Of a stretch of DNA of 64,000 bases, positions 59,730 to 64,000 are shown piece after piece. The notes beneath the pieces were generated by a model. That model worked only from the letters and a program-made list of their open reading frames with translations, had not been told where the DNA came from and did not search any database. The stretch is from assembly GCA_036898135.1 (NCBI GenBank), contig CM072512.1, forward strand, positions 39,078,145-39,142,144. The letters run 5' to 3'. Every line of letters starts with the position of its first letter. Position 1 is the stretch's first letter. This DNA is from Oncomelania hupensis (lineage: Eukaryota > Mollusca > Gastropoda > Littorinimorpha > Pomatiopsidae). The position numbers were made by a program, and so were the translations under genes.

Positions 59730-59924
59730 AAGAAGAAATTTACCCAATTTCTTTCAACAACGTTGAAACGTAATGCACAAACAAAGTTCAGAATTAAAAC
59801 TTATTTCAGACTGTCTGAACACTGTCAATGTTCTCAGCTCATTCACACAGAGTCAATGGTTTTCATCTTCAAATCTGTCTGGATATTGTCAATGTTCACA
59901 GTTTATCTACACGGTCAATGTTTT

Positions 59925-62900
59925 TTACTCACACACTCTGCTGAGGAAGTCCGCACCAACATTGTCTGATCCTTTGATAGATTCTACTCGCATGTTAAAG
60001 TTCTGCAAGTACATAGCCCATCTCATGATGCGACTGTTCACAAACTTGGCAGAGTTCAAGTAAGTTAGCGGCTTGTGATCAGTCTGTAGCACGAACTTCA
60101 CTCCTTGAAGGTACAGTTCGAACTTCCGGATTCCCCATATGATGGCAAGGCACTCTTTCTCCATGGTCGAGTAATTTTTCTCAGCCCTGGACAGCTTCTT
60201 GCTGGCGTAACTGACCGGAAATAGTTTCCCTTCGTGCTCTTGCATCAGTATGGCGCCGATGCCTTCGTCCGCTGCATCTGTCCTTAAGACGAATTCCTTG
60301 GAAGTATCGGGCAGTCGTAGCACCGGATCCTTCGAAAGGAGGTCGCGCACAGTCTGGTATGCCCTCTCCTGAGACGGTCCCCACTGCACTTGGTTTGGAC
60401 AGCCTTTCCGCACCAGGTCCGACAAAGGTGCTGTGATGGCTGAGTAGTTCGGTACGAACTCCCTATAATACCCAGCCAATCCCAGGAAAGATCGTACTTG
60501 CTTCTTTGTTTGGGGACGTGGAGCGTTCAGAATTTTGGTGACGTTTTCTAGCAGAAGCCCCTTTTGTCCTTCTTTCAGCGAATGGCCGATAAAGTCGACG
60601 TTGTCAGTCCCCAGAATGCACTTACTGGGTCTCACGGTCAGGTTAGCTTCTGTTAGACGGTGAAACAGCTCCCTCAAGGTCTGCAGATGCTCTTCCCAGG
60701 TGCGGGTGTGGACTAGCAGGTCGTCCCAGTAACACACGACGTTGTCCATCCCTTTGAGCATCTTCCTCATTCCTCTCTTCAGGGTAGCTCCGCTGTTGAC
60801 CATGCCAAAGGGCATCCTTAGGCACTCGTACGTCCCATCAGGAGTTATGAAAGCAGTCTTTGGTATGTCCTGTTGACGCACGGGGACTTGCCAATAACCC
60901 TTGCTGAGGTCAATCTTTGAGAAGATTCTACTCCCCGATAGTTGGCGGAAGAGGTCTGCTGCGGTAGGCATCGGCTCAGGGTCGAAGACGGTGATCTTAT
61001 TAACCTTCCTGTAGTCGATGCATACTCTGTTGCTGCCGTCCTTCTTCTTCACGACCACAACAGGGGACGCGTAGGGGGAACTGGACTCCCTGATGATGCC
61101 CATCTTCAGCATCTCATCGATGTCTTTCTTCAAGGATTCACGGGCCTTGAAGGGGATCGGGAAGGGCTTGGATCGAACAGGGATATTCGAAGTGAGGTGG
61201 ACTTCGTGTTCGACCAAAGTTGTAGAGCCAGGGACATCGCTGAAGTTGTGGGGAAACTCGCCCATAAGATCCTTGAGCTCCATCTTTTGACCTTCCGTCA
61301 AGCTTGGTCCTAGCTTAACATCATCGATGCCTTCTTTGCTGTGGAAGTCCAACAGTTCCTCGCTATCAAAGCTGTTGTCGATCTCAGCTGCTGTTGCCAC
61401 ATGCACAGTCTCTGATGGCCTTTCCACGTACAGCTTGAGGAGGTTGGCGTGGTATATCTTGGAATGCTGGCCGACCTTCACCTTGTAGTCGTTGATCCCC
61501 ACCACGGTCTCCACTTCGTACGGGCCTTTCCACTGCATCAGCAACTTATTGTGATCAGTAGGTAGCAACACCAGCACTTTGTTGCCAGGTTTAAACTTCC
61601 TGTTCACAGCCCTACGATCATAATAGTGCTTTCCACAGTCCTGGGACCTCTTCAGGTTTTCTCTGGCTATCTCGAGAGTCCGCTCCAGCTTCTCCCGTAG
61701 CTCAAACACGTACTGGTAGCTGTTCTTCACCTCTGGGGTGTCCACTTCTTTCGTCCACAGTTCTTTCAGGATGTGCATCGGCCCTCGGATGGTTCTTCCG
61801 TACAGCAGCTCGAACGGAGAAAAGCCGGTGGACTCCTGCGGCACTTCTCTGTAGGCGAACAGTAAGGCGTTGATGTAACGATGCCATTGTCTGGGCTGCT
61901 CGCTGCACAGTTTCTTCAGGGTGGACTTCAACGTAGCATTGAACTTTTCGACAAGCCCGTTGCACATCGGATGGTAGGGTGTCGTAGTCAAATGCCGGAT
62001 GCTCAGCAGTCTGTTCACCTCCTTCATGCAGTCGGAGACGAACTGCGTCCCGAGGTCTGTCAGGATCTCTTCAGGCACTCCAAGTCTACTGAACATGTCC
62101 ACTAGCGCCTCTGCGACAGTTTCAGTGTCAATCTTCTTCAGAGGCACTGCTTCTGGGTACCGAGTCGCATAGTCCACTAAAGTCAGTACCCATCGATGAC
62201 CTTCTTCACTCGGAGGTCTTATTTCGCCGATTAAGTCTAAGGCCACCCTCTTGAAAGGTCGGTCGATCAGAGGCATCCTCTGCATAGGCACTTTCGGGAC
62301 CCTTCCTCGAGGTATGGTCTTCTGGCAAATGTCACATGATCGGCAGAAACGGCTGACGTCCGCATGAAGTCCTGGCCAGTAGAACACCGCCTGGATTCTG
62401 TCCGACGTCTTCTTGATGCCTAGGTGACCTCCCATAATTGAGTCATGCGCTACTTCCATCACCTGGCGCCTTAAGGGTAATGGTACCAGTACTTGACGTA
62501 GTGGTTTACCTCCGTTGACCCTCGGGTGCTGGAAGATTCTGTACAGGATCTTGGCCTTCACCTCAAAATAGACCGTGCCACTGCCCTTGGTCACGTGGTC
62601 TTGGCGGTTCCTGTACTTGTTTAAAGTGCTATCAGCTCCCTGGAGCTGGATAAGCTTATCTCTGTCCACGATGGCAGCTTTAGAGTTGTCGGCGACCTTC
62701 AGTGGCGTAGACGTCTTGTCTCTCTTGGCCTGGGCCCTGGTAGTAACGGCACCGACGATCTCTGGTCGGCAGGGCTGAGCCGGAGTAACCACATTGTCCC
62801 GTAGCAGCTCTGTAAGGTCTCCATCGGGAAACGGCAATGGATCCTCCTCCACAACTTCGACGCGTTGGATTGAGGCAGGACTCCACTCTGGATCGGGGTC

Positions 62901-64000
62901 GTCGGGTCGTCTCGCGCCGTCGATATTCCCGATCATCAAATCATACAGCGGCTTCTTCAGGCAAACCGCTTCGACTTCGCCTATGTAGAAAGGGGTGTTG
63001 ACATGAATCTTCGCAACTGGCGCTCTCACACATTTGCTGTCGGCCATAAGTGTCCATTTTGAATCGCCAGTGAACTGTTCTTTAGCGATTAGGTCTTCTC
63101 TGACGATGACCCCACTGCAGCCAGAGTCTCTTAAAACAGTCACTTCATGATTTCCGACGCGTCCCTTGGAAACAGGCATGTTCTGTACGGTCACCGCTGC
63201 GCTGGCGACGACGGGGATGGATTTTCCGTTGGCAAGGAGAAGTTGGCCATCGGTCATGCACTCTTGCACGTCCGCAGGAGTAGCTGTGCGCTTGGTCTCA
63301 CTCGGAAGAATGACGCTCCCGCCGCACACTTGATGGTCAGATCTACTGGTTTGCCGTTGATTGGAGAACCGCCTCTGCCGGTTGCCCGCCGCTGAATTGT
63401 CCGTACTGCTCCGCTGTCCGCTACTTTTGTTTTGAGGACAGTTAGCCGCTCTGTGGTCTGTAGCGTTGCAGGTGAAACAGCCCCTTGAATGCCCTTCCCT
63501 GGGAGGAGGCGTGGAGTCTGTCTGTCTCTGGCTCGTCTGGCTTCCCTGGATCTGGTTCACATGGTTTCCAGTCTTCTGAAAATGTTTCGTCGCGCTGGGT
63601 GGCCCCAGGGTTTTCCCATGAGCGATGAGATATCTTTCAGCAGCCTCAGTCACATCTTTAAGCGTCTGCAGCTTTTGTTCTTCTAAGTGGGTCGCTAAGT
63701 CCTTGTGACAGGCATTGAGAAATTGTTCCTTCACGATCAGGTCATGGAGACTGTCGTAAGACTTCGTTTCGCCTGATAACTCCACCCACTTGTGTAGATA
63801 TGACGACAGGCGCTCCACAAACTGCTTTGGCGTCTCGTCTGACTTAGGCCGGCATTCACGGAAGCGTTTACGGTAGCCCTTCTCTGTAAAGTTGTAGCAC
63901 TGCAACAGGGCCTCTTTCAAGACGTCGTAGTTTTTGGCGTCATCGTTCGACAGTCTGGTGTAAACTTCGAGAGCTTGCCCCGTCAGAAGTGCACTCAGTC
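59925..64000 (-). CDS. Gypsy-type gag-pol polyprotein with integrase before RT (Gmr1-like), 5' partial
   Basis: The frame is open from the window edge, so Gag's N-terminus is missing. Numbering from the codon at 63920, residues 1-105 are a SCAN-like capsid segment and 148-161 a CX2CX4HX4C zinc knuckle. The protease Asp-Ser-Gly is at 265-267. The integrase zinc finger is at about 492-532, its core has Asp562, Asp622 and Glu658 (35 residues between the last two), and a GPY-type module lies near 798-815. RT spans about 920-1110 with 'YWDD' at 1064-1067, and RNase H has Asp1215, Glu1254 and Asp1281. The order is therefore PR-IN-RT-RH, not the PR-RT-RH-IN of ordinary Ty3/Gypsy. Gag and pol share one frame with no stops, so the copy may be intact. 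Confidence 0.95.
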   Translation of the reverse strand, partial: LSALLTGQALEVYTRLSNDDAKNYDVLKEALLQCYNFTEKGYRKRFRECRPKSDETPKQFVERLSSYLHKWVELSGETKSYDSLHDLIVKEQFLNACHKDLATHLEEQKLQTLKDVTEAAERYLIAHGKTLGPPSATKHFQKTGNHVNQIQGSQTSQRQTDSTPPPREGHSRGCFTCNATDHRAANCPQNKSSGQRSSTDNSAAGNRQRRFSNQRQTSRSDHQVCGGSVILPSETKRTATPADVQECMTDGQLLLANGKSIPVVASAAVTVQNMPVSKGRVGNHEVTVLRDSGCSGVIVREDLIAKEQFTGDSKWTLMADSKCVRAPVAKIHVNTPFYIGEVEAVCLKKPLYDLMIGNIDGARRPDDPDPEWSPASIQRVEVVEEDPLPFPDGDLTELLRDNVVTPAQPCRPEIVGAVTTRAQAKRDKTSTPLKVADNSKAAIVDRDKLIQLQGADSTLNKYRNRQDHVTKGSGTVYFEVKAKILYRIFQHPRVNGGKPLRQVLVPLPLRRQVMEVAHDSIMGGHLGIKKTSDRIQAVFYWPGLHADVSRFCRSCDICQKTIPRGRVPKVPMQRMPLIDRPFKRVALDLIGEIRPPSEEGHRWVLTLVDYATRYPEAVPLKKIDTETVAEALVDMFSRLGVPEEILTDLGTQFVSDCMKEVNRLLSIRHLTTTPYHPMCNGLVEKFNATLKSTLKKLCSEQPRQWHRYINALLFAYREVPQESTGFSPFELLYGRTIRGPMHILKELWTKEVDTPEVKNSYQYVFELREKLERTLEIARENLKRSQDCGKHYYDRRAVNRKFKPGNKVLVLLPTDHNKLLMQWKGPYEVETVVGINDYKVKVGQHSKIYHANLLKLYVERPSETVHVATAAEIDNSFDSEELLDFHSKEGIDDVKLGPSLTEGQKMELKDLMGEFPHNFSDVPGSTTLVEHEVHLTSNIPVRSKPFPIPFKARESLKKDIDEMLKMGIIRESSSPYASPVVVVKKKDGSNRVCIDYRKVNKITVFDPEPMPTAADLFRQLSGSRIFSKIDLSKGYWQVPVRQQDIPKTAFITPDGTYECLRMPFGMVNSGATLKRGMRKMLKGMDNVVCYWDDLLVHTRTWEEHLQTLRELFHRLTEANLTVRPSKCILGTDNVDFIGHSLKEGQKGLLLENVTKILNAPRPQTKKQVRSFLGLAGYYREFVPNYSAITAPLSDLVRKGCPNQVQWGPSQERAYQTVRDLLSKDPVLRLPDTSKEFVLRTDAADEGIGAILMQEHEGKLFPVSYASKKLSRAEKNYSTMEKECLAIIWGIRKFELYLQGVKFVLQTDHKPLTYLNSAKFVNSRIMRWAMYLQNFNMRVESIKGSDNVGADFLSRVCE

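Larger units (their letters stand above)
59083..64000 (-). mobile_element. Gmr1-like LTR retrotransposon, 3' part
   Basis: Comprises the predicted 3' LTR, polypurine tract, a 195-bp 3' UTR with repeated 'ctgtcaatgttc' motifs, and the gag-pol frame. The 5' LTR and primer-binding site lie beyond the right edge. The element lies just past a decayed LINE and a CT array. Confidence 0.88.

Noticed and set aside
61702..61965. Open frames overlapping the Gypsy-type polyprotein
   Set aside because: Shadow frames of gag-pol.

Overview
The window is animal nuclear DNA. It is intron-rich and low in gene density, crowded with dinucleotide to tetranucleotide microsatellites, tRNA-derived SINEs and nested transposons. 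The mix of CR1/L2-group and RTE-like LINEs, a Gypsy-group LTR element, a Harbinger element, (GATA)n and (CT)n arrays and an intron-split tetraspanin suggests a marine invertebrate, probably a mollusc. That is inference from repeat style only; no species marker was seen.

Layout. 1-5090: SINEs, CA/TG microsatellites, a telomere-like tract and the 3' end of a decayed LINE. 5097-8961: a Harbinger element with TTA target duplications, internally deleted, whose transposase is split by a solo LTR. 8962-16440: AT-rich DNA, GA/CA arrays, a 32-bp minisatellite with higher-order structure, and an inverted repeat around it. 16440-23650: one RTE-like LINE broken twice, first by an hAT-like element that itself carries a second solo LTR, then by a 3.8-kb DNA transposon of unclear type. 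27469-38840: the one convincing host gene, a minus-strand tetraspanin in seven exons. Its introns hold SINEs, a second RTE-like LINE copy split by a Mutator-like element, a third RTE fragment and a duplicated 400-bp unit. 38841-50700: microsatellites, SINEs and a decayed LINE. 50701-55085: very long (GATA)n arrays flanking an intact, full-length L2/CR1-group LINE (976 aa). 55086-59082: microsatellites and another decayed LINE holding a palindromic AT-rich element. 59083-64000: the 3' LTR and most of the gag-pol of a Gypsy-type retrotransposon that runs off the right edge.

Two things stand out. First, the Gypsy-type polyprotein has its integrase upstream of reverse transcriptase and RNase H and carries a SCAN-like capsid segment; this is the Gmr1-like arrangement rather than the usual Ty3/Gypsy order. 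Second, all seven predicted tetraspanin exons join in phase into a 677-residue protein whose first 382 residues are an unusual proline/serine-rich cytosolic extension. Target-site duplications allow several insertions to be ordered in time: RTE, then hAT-like, then solo LTR; Harbinger, then solo LTR; RTE, then Mutator-like; old SINE, then young SINE.
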